NCBI GenBank assembly: GCA_027574665.1
Contig: CM050690.1
Coordinates: 36,277,357 to 36,341,356, forward strand
From: Rhynochetos jubatus
Lineage: Eukaryota > Chordata > Aves > Eurypygiformes > Rhynochetidae
Reading direction: 5' to 3'
Length of the DNA stretch: 64,000 nt
In this document: piece after piece, positions 12,350-26,014 of the stretch
How the letters are laid out: each line of letters starts with the position of its first letter
Position numbering within the stretch: the stretch's first letter is position 1
Program-made: the position numbers and the translations under genes
The notes under the pieces: generated by a model
What the model saw: the letters and a program-made list of their open reading frames with translations, nothing else
What the model was told of the DNA's origin: nothing
Database searches by the model: none

Positions 12350-15164
12350 GTGGTCAATTTCTGAATTTTCTGCGAATGTAGAGTTGACTGATAGAGAATT
12401 AAGTTTTGCTATGCAGAGTTACTTCTGTAATGCTGTCACGTGGAGTGTGGTCTTAATAGTGTTTTCACCTGACCTTTCAGTGACTATTGGTTCACCTGAT
12501 GCAAATATACCACTTTGCATTACCCAGGAAAGCTGAACCACCTTTCATCTCCAGATATTTAAGCATATAAATTTTTCACCAACTTATAAATCCAGAACCA
12601 TCATTTTATAAATATTCAAGAGAACTTGAAATTACATCTTTTCATGTATGTAAGGGGCAGAAGAGCATAACAGGTAAAAATATAAGCTTTCATAGCACTT
12701 AGTCAAGATTTACTATTTGAAAGAACCTATGATAACTGGATTTAAAAGACCAAATTAATTCTTTGGTCTTCAGAGTTGTCTCTAATTTTGGCTTTTAACT
12801 ATGCCACAGCCTCATTTTTTAACTTGTCAGCAGTTTTATCTCACCATTCGATTTTTATTCAGAGGACCATTAAATGTATTTGTGGGAGAAAAATCTAAGA
12901 GGTATACACTAAAGTATGTAAAATAACTTATGGTGCTTTTTACCACACTGATGAGTATGTGATATGTTCATTTAAATTAAGTCAAAAGCAAACTAATATT
13001 AGTCCTAGTGCCTTTATAACAAAGCTATTAACTCTGAGAAGAAAGAAACCTCTGTTGGAATTGTAGTGTGCAACAGGTAAGATAAAATATAAAATCATAA
13101 TACAGTTCAAATCTGTTCAGAAGTTTCATTTTTATTCTCATGTACCCAGTGTGCCTATCTGGTACAGTAATTCAATGTATGTCTTTAATATCATAGGTTA
13201 TACAGATCTTTACCATTTTAACAAGAAGTGTATTTTAAGTTTTTTACCTGATAAACTTGGTGTGCAGGACATTAAACAGGAAAAGTGCAAGGTTATTCAC
13301 ATCATAGTCAACTCTGGATAAGTCAAGATTTAGACTCTGAAATCTTAAGGTACGTTGCAGCTTTAATGCAGAGATGAAGTTCTGGTTCTATAGGAATAGA
13401 TTTAGATTTTCAACACTGACTTCACTGGTACGAGGATTGCATCCTGCGTGTTTTGCAAACGGACTGAGTGTTAAGATAAAAGTAAAATAGCATTGGCAAA
13501 AGCTGCTAAAAGGAGACTAGTTCTAGTTATTGGCCAATCTTTTTCAATACATCTCATTTTCTAGATTATTTAGTCAAAGTAGCTACATAAATTTGTATGA
13601 GTTAGTAGGGAGCTAAAGACTTAAGTCACAAATTCTATAACCTACCCCCTCAGCTCTTGACTTCCTGGTAGACTCAGTAGAGGAAACAGCAAATGTGCTG
13701 CCTGAATACCCTAAGGGTGACTAAGTCTCTGGCCTTAACAGTTTGTTGTTTTGGTTTTTTTTTTTCATAACATAAATATTGAGTTGAGGGGTCCTGCATT
13801 AATGCACATTTACTGCTAAGGCAGTTAAGGAAATCTGGTTACATGTGTCTCCAAAAGCATCATTAACATTATGTTTTTCTATAGACTGTTCTACAATGTT
13901 CCCACTGGGATTTGGTGATTTTTGTGGTAAGAACTATAGCTTTTCTTCTATTTTTAATAACACTTCCAATGCAGACTGAAATCAACAAGGCTGTCTTCTC
14001 TTATGTGTTGTCTTAATAAATGCCTATTCTAAGCACTTATTATACTAGAACCAGTAATTATTATCTTTATAAATGGTAACAGAATTTTGGCCCAGGATAT
14101 TTAAATTGTTGGAATGCATAGCAGAGAAGGTGGAAGAAGTTATTGCAAAGAATACACACAGAACCTGACAAAATTACTCATATGTAGGGTATTTAAAAAT
14201 CTCTCTCTCTGTCTTTGATTTACTTTGCTACTAATATTGTATTAAAAATTAAAGTAATTTATTAGGATGTTACTGAATCTATTTGGGGATAAAAATACAT
14301 TCCATCATATTGCATGTGTTTGCATATTTGTGAGTGTGACAGGGACTGTGATACTTCACTAATAGAAATCAGGTGTCTGGATCCTATAAACACTTAGGAA
14401 GAAACTAAAATTTAATTTAGCATATTTCCAGATTAGAAAGGAAAGTTTTCTAAAATTCTTTGGTTTAGACATTACCTGTCCTTTACAATCGTTATATTTA
14501 GTGATGCCTTATATGACCTCACAGAAAAACAGAGTTGAAATAAAGAGTCATTTATTAATACTCATTTATTAATGAGTATTTGAGGTGCCTAAAAGACTGA
14601 ATTGATTTTAATGACTTTAACTTTGATATTGAGGATGCATGTCGGTTTTCTGGATGTCATATTGAAGCATCATTCTCCATAAAACATAGCGACTCTCAAA
14701 GTGTCTACACTACATAAGTATGACTACAACTTTAAAAAGTGTATCTTTGTATTTAGTCTTGCAGTGCAGTCTTGAAGTTTGTGATTACAGGCAACCTTGG
14801 CGTGCACGTGAGGCATTTGGTACTCAGAAAGTTTTCACCCTAAAGGGTCATATTCTTAGCCTTTCTTCATGAGAAACAAATAGAATTGGAGCAGGATTTG
14901 TTTAAAATGCCTAATGAAAAATGAGGATGTTTATAGCAAGTGATAAGCCCTCAGGAGTGTTTTGTAACTGAAAGAAGTCATGAGGGAGTTGAAAAGAAAT
15001 ATTTCTTTTCCCTACGATACTTTTCTTCATATTTGGTCTCTGGCAAAACGAAGACCTTCAAATACAATTTGCATGACCCTCCACTCTGTTCCTCTTTCCA
15101 ATTAAGAATCTTTGCTATCTGGAAGATTTTACACAGTGATCTGGCATGTGGTGTTGGCAGTTGG
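12350..15164. other. AT-rich sequence, no gene seen
   Basis: No coding region or known repeat. It contains a T-run near 13755-13765, a short CT run near 14200, and the perfect hairpin at 14557-14580 listed separately. Confidence 0.5.
14549..14580. repeat. Perfect hairpin with overlapping direct repeat
   Basis: AATACTCATT (14557-14566) and its exact reverse complement AATGAGTATT (14571-14580) are separated by the 4-base loop TATT. The same interval holds a 12-bp direct repeat, TCATTTATTAAT at 14549-14560 and 14562-14573. Either local duplication or replication slippage could give this. No function is implied. Confidence 0.85.
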
Positions 15165-15343
15165 GGGAGCACTGGAATAGGTTGCCCAGAGAAGCTGTGG
15201 ATGCCCCATCTCTGGAAGTGATCAAGGCCAGGTTGGATGGGGCAGCCTAACCTAGTGGAAATTGACAATGCCCATGGCATAGGGGTTGGAACTAGATGAT
15301 CTTTAAGGTCCCTTCCCACCTAAACCGTTCTATGATAATATGA
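15165..15343 (+). mobile_element. CR1 LINE 3'-end fragment
   Basis: A short 5'-truncated CR1. It carries the ORF2 tail and 3' UTR words 'ggttgcccagagaagctgtg', 'gatgccccatctctgg' and 'gatgatctttaaggtccc', and a decayed octamer tail 'ttctatgataatatgatg'. It is the same 3' UTR type as the copies at 26, 31, 40, 51 and 54 kb. No intact coding sequence remains. Confidence 0.92.
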
Positions 15344-17925
15344 TGTGGAACAGCCTCAATCCTAAGCTATTTTGCAGGTGGAAATAGCATTGAAATAGGA
15401 TGTAAGTTCTACTGTTACTCTTTAATTTATTGAAGCCTAGGAAGCCCTAAAGACACCATCGTTACTGCAGAGACTTAGAGTAGTGTTATAGTAAGGAGAG
15501 AGAACTGTAGAAGGTGGAGTTTGAGAACTCTGGACTGATCAGGCTCTGGTTGTCAGTAATGAAGCTATAACAGAAGAAATATGTTTAGCTTTTTCTTATA
15601 TCCAAAATAAGTACATAACAAAAACATTAATCACATACACCTCTCATTGGAAGAAACTGACCTATTGGTTTTCCTGATATTTACTCTGCTCCACTGATGG
15701 AACATTTCCTGATCCATTACTATTTTACATTCCAAGACACCTATATATGTATATACAAATATGCAAGTATAAGGATATGAATGCTCCATATTCTAATATG
15801 TGCCTTTGCCAGAAGAACTGTAAAATTAAAAACTGACAGTAGAACACAACAGTGCTCTGTAATGTTTCCCAGCCCATCTTCAGTCTAGAAAAATGTAGAG
15901 GCTTCTCCACAGAGTGAAACTAGATCAGGTGAGTGTTTGTTTAAAATAATTTATTCTTCTTAATATTCCCTTCCAGTTATTCACCAGAAAGGAATTTCAA
16001 GTTAAGTAATAGCTACTACAGAAAAGATAAAATGCGCTAAGTAGGTAAGTTTTTGTTGGCAGGATGTGTGCACAATTCTAAAGTGAATGCTTTCAAGCTA
16101 TGTTCATAAGGGAATTCAGGAGTCATTTACAAAACCCAAACATAGGAAATTATAGCATTGATCCTTCATGCCATTTAGTCCAGTGGTCACCTGAGATGAG
16201 AGTGAGCCAGGTTTATATCTTTACTCTGAACAAGAGGTGTCCAGAATGAGAAGCCCAGCTACTGGGTTAACTATAACTCCTCAATTGGTTCTTATAAAAA
16301 GTCATACCAGGGAAAATTAAAGTTAGGTATAACCTGGTAGAAATAAGACAAGGAATAAAACTCTTCTAAAGATGCTGCAGTACAACTAGGGTTGTGGGTG
16401 AAGGACCTTTAATTCCTGGAGTGAGAAGCATCCTTCTGTGCTTCAGCAGACATCAATGTTTTTGCTTTGCTATATCTACTTTGAGCTCTAGGAAATTCAG
16501 GTAAATTGGAAATGTCAACACAGCATGCACACATTACTACAGTCCATCTGAGTCCTGTAGGTCATAACAATACTAGTTCCAAATAGCAATGTTAAGATGC
16601 TTGAAGATACTAAAAGCTTAAATGGCAAAACAAATATCATAAATAGATAGAAGACACATGACAATTGAAATATCATTTGTTTCCTACTCCTTTCCTGAAC
16701 TACATTGTGATTTTTCCAAAAGATCTCTCCCACAGCTACAAGCACAACTAATTTTGTTTATTTCCAATGAACTACTTTCATGTCCATTGTAGATTGGACA
16801 AGGCCTAACTGGAGAATCCTTGTCCTAGATTTTAAAGCAGGGAGAAGTGAAGTCATGATACCTTCTTCCATAGCATTTTGAATAGTTTTTTGAGGCCTAA
16901 ATTACCTCAGAAAATTAATTTGTCTCTGAATTTTGCTTACAAGCAGCACAGATATGCCAAGTTAGAATCAAACATCTTCTGAAATTGTCACTTTAAAAAA
17001 AAAAAAATAATTGGAACTTTTAGACCACCAAGTATACTTAGCTGTGGCTTAGCTGAAAAATCAGTGAAGAGGCAATCAGTGTACAGAATAGTTTGCACCA
17101 TAACTATAGTCTGTTTCTTTTTCTTTTTGTCTTAAACCATATTCCAGAAAGTGATCGAAATAGGAAATCATTCATACCTGGTGATATGAGTAGTCTAACA
17201 TTTAGTTTGCAAATATGGGTAAATGTACAAAGAAGAACATTTGGATCACTTGTCTCTTTCTTTTTTTTGAAGACTTCTTTTTTGTCATTTGAAAGGGATT
17301 TTTTTTTTTTTTTATTTCTTTGTTTTGTCATTGGCCAGACTGTTTTTGTAAACATCAGTACATGTACTTGAGTAAAATCAGATAAAGAATCACAATAATT
17401 TGTTTTGGTCTTGATAGCCAGAGAAGTCTCTGCAGGCTTCCTACATATAACTTTTCTTAATTAGACAAAAAATAATCTCTCACAGTGCTTCTTAGAGACA
17501 GTATTGAAAGATACTTTATTCACTATTTATCAAACAGATCTGTGATCATTCCTTACATATCATAAATAAAATATTGGGTACCAAAATTTGAATCAGTAAG
17601 CATCTTAAGTAAAATTTCACCGGGATAACATTGCATTTTTATTTGTTCATATTATTTCAACAATTTGAAAGTTTCTGGAAATCTTTATATGACAGATTTA
17701 TTTAATATCTTTAAGATTTCTCTGCAATAACAGAACCTTAATTTTTAAATTTAAAACCCAGTGAAATTCTAGAATTTGGATATAATATTTTTGTATAAGT
17801 TTTGTAGGACAGGACAGCAGCTACTCAGGTAAAGCTTAGAAGTTTTGAAATAAAGATGTGGAGATGTGATTGTGTTGTCAGCAAAATTTTCTCAATTTTT
17901 TTCAAATAGAAATTCTTGCATAAAG
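15344..17925. other. AT-rich sequence, no gene seen
   Basis: No gene or known mobile element was recognised. It contains an A-run near 16995-17007 and a T-rich tract at about 17255-17325 whose open frames on both strands are low-complexity artefacts. Confidence 0.5.
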
Positions 17926-18308
17926 TCATAAAATAATTCAAGTTGGAAGGGACCCATAAGGATCGAGTCCATTGTTCTGCTTCTTGCAGGACTAACTGAA
18001 ACTAAACCATAAGACAAAGAACGTTATCTAGGTGTTCTTTAAAATCTGATAGGTTTTGGGCTGTGATGATTTTCCTGGGAAGCCTGTTCCAGTGACCAAC
18101 CACCCTCTCAGTGAATATTTTCTTTACACTGGAGGGAGTCCACATCTCCTCCCAGTTTAGTATTGTTGGCAATCTTACTTAATGTACATTAGATTCCTGT
18201 GTCCAGAGGACTTATATAAATGTTAGAGCACTAACTTTGAAATTTAGCCCTGGGGAACTCCACTGGTGACTGGTCGCCAGATTGTAATCCCATTTGCTAC
18301 TAAGTGGT
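17926..18308 (-). mobile_element. CR1 LINE fragment, internally deleted
   Basis: The inverted CR1 3' end begins at 17926 with a decayed octamer tail, then 'gttggaagggacccataagg', the same 3' UTR type as the copy at 0.9 kb. It runs to 'accaaccaccctctcagtga' and then, near 18150, jumps to a part of ORF2 much farther upstream in the element ('tgaaatttagccctgggg', 'gactggtcgccagattg', which is the antisense of the RT region around motif B). A stretch of perhaps 1 kb of the CR1 consensus is therefore missing inside this copy. It is old and heavily diverged. Confidence 0.85.
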
Positions 18309-18340
18309 ACTCCTGTTTGTAAAAGAATAATTTTTCTCTT

Positions 18341-18377
18341 AAAAAAAACAAACAAACAAACAAAAAAAAACAAACAA
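18341..18377 (+). repeat. (CAAA)n simple repeat
   Basis: An A-run passes into four CAAA-type units and a second A-run. It lies just beyond the 5' end of the minus-strand CR1 fragment at 17.9-18.3 kb. Confidence 0.85.
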
Positions 18378-19144
18378 CATTTGATTATTTGGAATAATAA
18401 CTGTTTGAAGCATGGTCAAGCTTGCAGGTCTTATTAGTATGGCAAAGCTAGCAGGTCATACAGAATTATTTTTCTGAAGGAGCTCTTCTGCAATCCATAA
18501 AACTTAAAAGTTCCTGATACTCTCAGAAATTTCAGAGGAAATGGTACAAAACTTTATAGTAACATCCCATTTGCTTTGGTCTTCTCTTGTATTTCCAAAA
18601 TGCGTATTTTGCCTCTTGGGGCATCATTTGCACAGGAAAAATTTGCAATCCTCTTTATCCACAACACACTCTGAACACTTCTCTGTATAATAAAATGCTG
18701 CTATTTTGGATTTTTAGTGTTTTCACAAAGGGGAAGTTATGTATATCTAAATATATTTGAAACTTTTATGAGCATAACTCTAATGGAACAGTTCTTATAT
18801 GCACTGGTGTATTTTTTTTTTCACTTCAACTTCTTTTTCTTAACCTGAAGATCAGGGATGCAACAAGGAAGGCTATTATACTACTTACATGTAGAGACAT
18901 TTTGCCTATCTAACCACCATTAGAACAACTTAAATCTTTAGATGATTCATCAAACTATTGGAATCATTATGCTTTTATATCAATACATTCATATTTCAAA
19001 AGGGAGACACCCATGCAATGGTGTTTTATATATTTTGCAACCCTCCCAAAAGTAATCTGATGTTGCCCTTCTATTTTTGTTTTTATATTTGTTGCTAACT
19101 CTGAAACTTCAACTTAACAATACATTTCCCCCCTTACATTGTAA

Positions 19145-19192
19145 TTTTTCTTTTCTTTTTTTTTTCTTTTTTTTTTCTTTTTTCTTTTTTAG
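19145..19192 (+). repeat. Polypyrimidine T/C tract
   Basis: An almost uninterrupted run of T with single C spacers over about 48 nt. It is low complexity without coding potential. Confidence 0.9.
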
Positions 19193-20107
19193 TTTGAATA
19201 TTTCTTTGATTTAATCCAAGAAGTTCCTTTTCTGGTTACTGGATGACATTTTCCCACAGGTGTTTGGAAAATATTTCAGACTAATGGTTTATCCCTGTTA
19301 TGTTTCACTTGACCATCCTGTATTTTTTTAATTTAAATTTAATAAAAATGTATGTGGAACAACCAATTCATGGCACAAAATTAAGCACATGTGGATAACA
19401 TTGTATGTAATGTAGGAAAAAGCTTTTAATTGCTTGTCTATAAATAGACTCCTTAATTAGTTTTTGAAAATAAACATGAAAAAAGTAAGTAATTTAAAAT
19501 TAAAATTCTGCTCTGTTCCTAAAGCAAATATGGAAAAAACTTTTATAAAAATGGTAGGAATGTGATGTGATATGGAAAATCTGTGATAACATATTTGATG
19601 TGAAACAAATATATAAAATATAAAAGTATAAAATGACTTTAACAGAAACACTTTTTGTCAGCTGATTGTTGTTTAAAATTAACTCAGAAAACTACAAAGC
19701 TTTGTGACTGGAAATATTGACTGCTTAGTCTTAAGTATTTTAAAAAAGAACAGTAAGAATCTTTACTCTGCATAATTTCATCAAAGCCAAGTTTCACAGC
19801 TCAAACCAGGCACTATTTAATACAGTAATATAATGCTATATTATTTACACAGACACTGTTGATATTCATGCATGAGTCAATATAGAAAAAAGCAGCTTTT
19901 TTTTCTTTAGAACATATATTTCAGTATTGTACATCCCTTCCTACAGTGTATTCTCTATATCCTGGAGAATCCTGGGACAGAGACCCTTGTTCCCATCAGA
20001 TAAACATTTTACGTGACAGACAAATCAGAAGATGTTCAATCACAAAACAGCTATAAAGATGTTTTTCATAACCATAACAGCAGGATGATAACAGGATAGT
20101 TAAGATG

Positions 20108-20240
20108 ACCAGGAAAAAAAAAAAAAAGAAAAGAAAAAAAAGAAAGAAAAGAAACCCACAAACAAACAAACAAAAAACCCCAACAAAACAAAACTAAAAA
20201 AGTCCAAACAAAAAACACATGCAGGGGAAAAAAGAGGGAA
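20108..20240 (+). repeat. A-rich and (CAAA)n low-complexity tract
   Basis: An A14 run followed by AAAG-type and CAAA-type units and further A/C-rich sequence. The overlapping minus-strand frame at 20066-20281, rich in Phe and Leu, is an artefact of this tract. Confidence 0.85.
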
Positions 20241-20802
20241 AAGCCCAATTGATTTGTTGACAGAGGCCTAGCAGCTGTCACAGTAAAACATGGTTCTCTT
20301 GCACTTAATCAGTGTCAGCCTCCAACCAAATCACTCTGCAGCCCAGATGAAAACTAATCAAGAGAAACACCTTCATAAGCATGTAGCTTGCTAGATGGAG
20401 TTCAATGAAGTGCATCCTTAAGCCTAGGCACTCCAAGTGTGATACATGACCCAAAAGCTAATCAGAAACTCTTAACCCTTTTGAAGGAGGCACAATTATC
20501 TGTCCCTTTTAAAAACAGGTTACATGGTCACATTTTTACCTATAATTTTTAGAAGATATCATGTGCTTCTTGGGCATGTAGTCTTTTCTTCTTCTGTAAT
20601 AGGGTCATCAGCAATAATGCTTGTATCTCTCACATTGAGCAACTACATTAAATGTATTTTACTTTTATGGAAGAGAGCACAGAATAACGGCTAATTATTT
20701 TACCTGCCTTTCACAATGCTTACTGAGAATTCCTAAAGGACTAAAAAATGTTTTTTCTGTTGTTTTTATTGTAACTCAAAAAATGCAACATGTTGAAGAC
20801 TT

Positions 20803-20830
20803 AAAAAAAAAAACAAAAAAAAAAAAAAAA
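20803..20830 (+). repeat. Poly-A tract
   Basis: A11, a single C, then A16. No LINE 3' sequence precedes it, so it is not assigned to a retrotransposed copy. Confidence 0.85.
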
Positions 20831-23800
20831 CCTGTTGCTGTATTGTTTGCAAAGGGAAGTAAAAAAACTGGTTTTACATTGTAATAGACTGGTTGACAGC
20901 CTTCCATGTGACTAAAATTTCATGTTCACTTTTTTTTTTTTAATTGACCAAACAGAGGCTAAAATAGATTCTAGAATTATGCTGTCAAGTCCATTCACAT
21001 GAAACAGTAAATCAGACAGAGGGCTTTATTTTACAGTTCACTGAAGGGAATGGGCTTCATCAGCAGTCCTCATTGCATGCTACCAGCAGTGTGCACTGTC
21101 ATACTCTCAATACTTGTAGCAATTAGATTTTTTACGATACTATTGCTATTGAACCAGTAAATTACATTATAAATGTGCTAGGAGCTCCTTCCATGTTAAA
21201 TTAATACAGCATCTCAGAAATATTTTTTTATTTTATTTATTGGTAGCCTTAGAAAACATATTTTGTGACAACACATTGAATTTCTGATCCACATGGTGGA
21301 TAGGAGAAAATACCTTTTTTACTAGTCTTGTCTTGTAGTAGAAATACTTGTTAAGTATTTCTGCTAATATGCTCTCTACAGTCCCTTCCTACTTGCCTAT
21401 GGGCTTATGCTTTCCCAATCACTCACACACTACAAGCCAGTAAACATGCCACTATTGATATGTACTTGGATCTCTTCAGAATGATTCAACTGACCTTTTT
21501 ATTTATTTATTTTATAGTCTCCTGGACAGCACATATTTCTGGCCTAAGGGTTTAGCTTATCCCTCATGTAGTCAGTGAAAACTGACATTTCACTACTTTG
21601 CAGGTTAACCTAATGTTAATTAAAGCATGAGAGTGCACTCATCCTTTGTATTCTCATGGATTTCATGCTATTATAAAATCAGGTTATTTTAAAATATGAA
21701 TGCATATTTAAATATAAATGTCAGGCTACTGAATATGAATGCAAATAAGAGGGCATGTACATGACCGTGTGTACATTGTGATTCAAGAGAGCTGTAAAAT
21801 AGTTTTTGTAAATTTACCACCTATGACAATATTTGAAATATAACATATACAATATATGCTATACCTTAGCATGCAACACTATATGCCCATGATTCCTTCT
21901 CACTAGACTGATAGTAAGGTAGTACGTAAACTTCATATACAGCTATGTCAGCTCATTAATATTCTGACATCCATTATTTGGAATCATATTTTCTGAGTAG
22001 TAATGACAAGTATTCTGAGAATTGTCAAGAGATCAGTTTTTTTGGAATCTCTGTGTAGAAAAACAGTAAATGCCTCTGTTATAAAAAGCTTAAATGCAGG
22101 ATAGTATTTTGGGGAAGTATGACTACATGCTTTAACTTACCTACCCTCATCTGTCCCCTGAGGAGCCTGTATTGGTCAGTATCAAATGCACAATACGGGT
22201 TGGCCCTTTTGTATTGGCAGGGGCCAGATATTCCAAATAAAATATTCCTATATGACTAAAAGGACTTCTCCAAAGACCTAACACTTTTAATATAATAGCA
22301 GAATAGACTAAAGCATTCACCTGAAAACTGTGTCATTAAGGGAGACCTTTAAACATTGTCTGCCATATGTATCATAAGAAAGGTACATACTTAATCAGAG
22401 CTCTGCTGAATTATCATTGTTGAAAATGAGAGAAGACATATGTAATTGTTAAAAGGGAGGGATGTAAGGGATGTTTATATTGTAGTATCAGCACTGGCTA
22501 AATAATCTGTCTGGACTCATACCTCAAAATGGAGTTCAAGTGGGGAAACTTTTTTTCAGGGTTGCAAAGGCTTTTTGACACTGTCCTGCATGGGGAAATA
22601 CTAGGCCAGTTATCAGTTAGTAGGCCAGGAAGTAGCTGCTATGCAGAATGTGTCAGAAGATTTCCCTTTACGGTTTAAATATTTTTTTCTGTCATACACA
22701 GGACTGATTCAAATTCAGCACCACTAAAGTTGATGAGATCAATTGGTGATGGATTTGTTCGCAAGTTAGACAAAACCTGAGAAACTCAAAATTCTGCTAA
22801 GCCTAGGTGAAGGAAAACAGTATTTGAAGATAAGGACAGAGAAAACAAAAATATTTCTGATTTTGCTTCAGGTGTAAAATGCCTCATGCTGTTGTCAGAA
22901 ACAAACTGAAATGATTACCAGGTTGTGAAGGAAACGTTAAATAGCAACTAGAGAGTAATTTCAATAGAAAAACATCTTTCTGTCAAGAAGAAACCTACAA
23001 TTGTAGCAAATTCTTCTTGGTCAGATCTATTAGAAATCTGTGTTATAGCTAAGTAGGAAACATTAACAAGGAGAAACCTATAGACTCTCTATGTCCTCAT
23101 ATTGCAATCATGATTTTCTTTCCTTCTCTTGTGATTTTAGGGCCTGTAGAGATACTAAAAAAGCACAGTTATCTGAGATGACATGACTTTGGCAAACAGT
23201 GCATCTTATACATTGAGTTATGGGACATATGTTGAGAGCATTGAGTGCCATTGTTTGTCTTGGACCAGCTTTATGTAGATAAAACTGTTCTGCAGTTATT
23301 GGAGCTCTGTGCAGAGTGTGTTTTGCTCTGAAATATTAAGGTACTGCTCACTTGTGCTCTTTTCTAGTGTCAGACTCTGACTGAAATAGGTGATATTTTT
23401 TACTAGGAAGAATATACGTAAGGTTGGATCATGATCTAAAAAAGCTGTAGACTGAATGGTTTTATTTCTCTGCTAACCCTTATTTGTTGTGCAAACTCAG
23501 GCAAGCCATTTTGCCCCTCTCTTCGAGTCCTATTCTTCATTGGTTTTGGACTGTAAAAACATTTTTGAGAACTTAGGTGCAAGGACTGGCTTCTGTTGAT
23601 TATGTTTGCAGCATCTATGTATGTTGGGTACTGCACATATACAACTTTCCTTTTCATAATGGGTTTCCTGATCATCTTCCCCTTAGACTAAAGGTCCTGA
23701 TGCACTACCCGATTAATTCAGTAGAAGCTAAATCAGGGTCCTTACCTTAACAATTTTGCTCAGCAGAGAGTTTAAAATATACTAGAGGGAAATAAAGCTG

Positions 23801-25647
23801 CTTCCAGTAATACACTAGTAACATAATTTTGTGACTCCATTTCATGGCATGAAGCTACACTGCACATCATAAATTTATTTCCCCAAGTCTAGGATTTATG
23901 TCTGCTTTACATCCACATCACATCATAATGCGATGCATTTTGACACACCATAATTTGTTTTTAATAATACATTATTTCAGGAGCTGGGAGAGTGTCAAGC
24001 CTTTGTAGGATTTATTTATTTATATTTCATGCAAAATTAGTGACTGCTCGGATATTGCTGCAACTCCAAATTAATCTAGTTATTCTGCAGTTCAGAAGGA
24101 TGAGTGGAAGTGTGTTTAAAATTTCCTGATTTAAAAAAAATAAAATTTCACAGGGAGACAGTGCTATTCATCACTGCATGCTTTGTAGTTACAGTTTGTT
24201 TAGAGCAAATATTTCACCAGAGCAGCAAATGTCACATGGATGACTGAATAAGATGAAGAAGGAAAATTTTAGGTTTTTTTGAGTTCTTGCCTGCAAACAC
24301 GCACAAGCAAATATAAAGGTAACAGTGCAAAATGAAGTATAATCGTGTTCTCTTTAGCCACCATTCCTATTTTCCCAGTGCACTGTATGTTTCACCTTGT
24401 GTATGAATGCACCATTCCCTTTTTCTAGCTGGTCCTTTATAATTTTAATGTTATGTCTCATACCATTTTCGTGGTAACAAGATCTTTGTGTTAGAAAGCT
24501 CATAGAACAAATATCTTGTCGTCCACCACAATTTTATTGGTTACTAGTATATCATAGGTATTTATAATAAGAATATAAAAGTGTTAGAATGTTTTGGGTT
24601 TTTTTTCTCCTCATTCAGTTCTTCATTCAAACTCTTTCTGCATGTTTTCACTAGACCAGTTCTTTTATTTTTAGTAATGATGATTATTATACTCTTTCAA
24701 ATGTTACTATTAGTAACAGCATCAATATTTTACTACATTGTCTTAAAGTGTCCTCATTAAAGAAAGAAAAACTAACAATTATTTTCTTTAAGGGGAAAAA
24801 AACCCAAACCCCAAATCCCCCAAAAACCAACCAAAAACTGAAACAGAGGTGGCTTGAAAACCTAGCTAGCTCCTTCATAATGTTAATTTTAAAGAAAATC
24901 TTGTGCAGTAATACTTTAATCAGAACAAATTCAACATTCCTGTTGATTTTCTGGGAAATTAAGAGATGTTTTATTATTCTACCTTTCTCTGAGAGATTTT
25001 TTTGCCATCAAGATATTTTAAAACCTTTCTTCTAATGTAATTTTCTCAAGGCTAAACTTTAGATTTAAAAGATGATGCTTGATACTTTATACATCTATGG
25101 TATACAGTTCACTTCAAATAATATGTCTTTTACTGCCCAGGAACATAGAGGCAAAAGGGGTATAGGTAATACTTAGTTATGTTCTTTCTTTATCATAGTG
25201 ATATCTTTGCTTTAAAGCTGAGTTAGGAATCATTCCTGAAGTCTTCTCAAGGATGAAGGGTTGCCACTGTTAACTTAGAGAAAGGCAAATGGAAACTAAA
25301 ACAGGCATAGCTAACTTGTGGTACTTTTAAATATCTCAAGGTAAAGTGAAGTATATGACAATGTGATAAACTTTCAGAAAGTGTATTTGGAATTTCCATG
25401 GCAGGTTCCAGATGAAAGAACAGGAACATTCATGCCAGGTAGGTCAAAACTGATTCCTTTATATTCATACAACCCTTGTATTGAATTTGTGACTCCATTT
25501 CTATAGTTTTGCATAGCACTTAATAAGACAGGCAAGCATCTTCATGAGTTAACTTGAACAATGAATTAGTACTATGACATTTCTGAAAAGTTTCTCTTTA
25601 TATTCAGAAGTTATATATAAAACCCCTTGCTTCTCTTCCTTTTTCAC

Positions 25648-25665
25648 TTTTTTTTTTTTTTTTTT
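25648..25665 (+). repeat. Poly-T tract
   Basis: T18 homopolymer in AT-rich sequence. It could be the inverted tail of an unrecognised retroposed copy, but the flank is not recognisable as one. Confidence 0.85.
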
Positions 25666-26014
25666 TACATTCTGGGATTAATTTCATTTACAGTGCAATC
25701 ACATAAAAAAGAGGTCCTACATTCCATTATATAAAAAAAATGTTCGGGAACGGAAGTCTAACAGAAAAATAGTAGGATTTAACAGCTCAGATAATTTTAA
25801 TCTTCATATCCAGGCTATTAAGGAACAAAGTCCTATTGAAAATTTCAATCTATTTTCATCACTAAAAGCTTGCATGGGTTTACTCACCATTAAAATTAAT
25901 AAATTCTGAGTTATGGTTTACTATAGTTCTCCTATTAGTCTGCTTAGTAGCTGATGACAGGTGTAAAGGCAAATATCATGTGACCCACTGAAGTTTTGTG
26001 ACAAAGTTAACTTG

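Larger units (their letters stand above)
18309..26014. other. Long AT-rich stretch with simple repeats
   Basis: About 7.7 kb without CR1 tails, LTRs, RNA genes or credible coding regions. Simple sequence is frequent: (CAAA)n at 18341-18377, a T/C tract at 19145-19192, an A-rich tract at 20108-20240, poly-A at 20803-20830, a T-run at 20931-20942 and T18 at 25648-25665. The open frames in 20.0-20.3 and 24.7-25.0 kb come from these low-complexity tracts. Confidence 0.5.

Noticed and set aside
17093-17371. Frames on both strands rich in Phe or Lys
   Set aside because: They are translations of T-rich low-complexity sequence, with no motif and mirrored frames on the opposite strand.
20066-20281. 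Hydrophobic 71-codon minus-strand frame resembling a membrane protein
   Set aside because: It is the complement of an A-rich and (CAAA)n tract. The hydrophobicity is a composition artefact.
22560-22660. Possible CR1 or L2 RT remnant ('gcaaaggctttttgacactg', resembling the KAFDTV box)
   Set aside because: Only about 30 bp resemble the RT motif A region, and flanking sequence does not follow any LINE order I can recall. Chance cannot be excluded.
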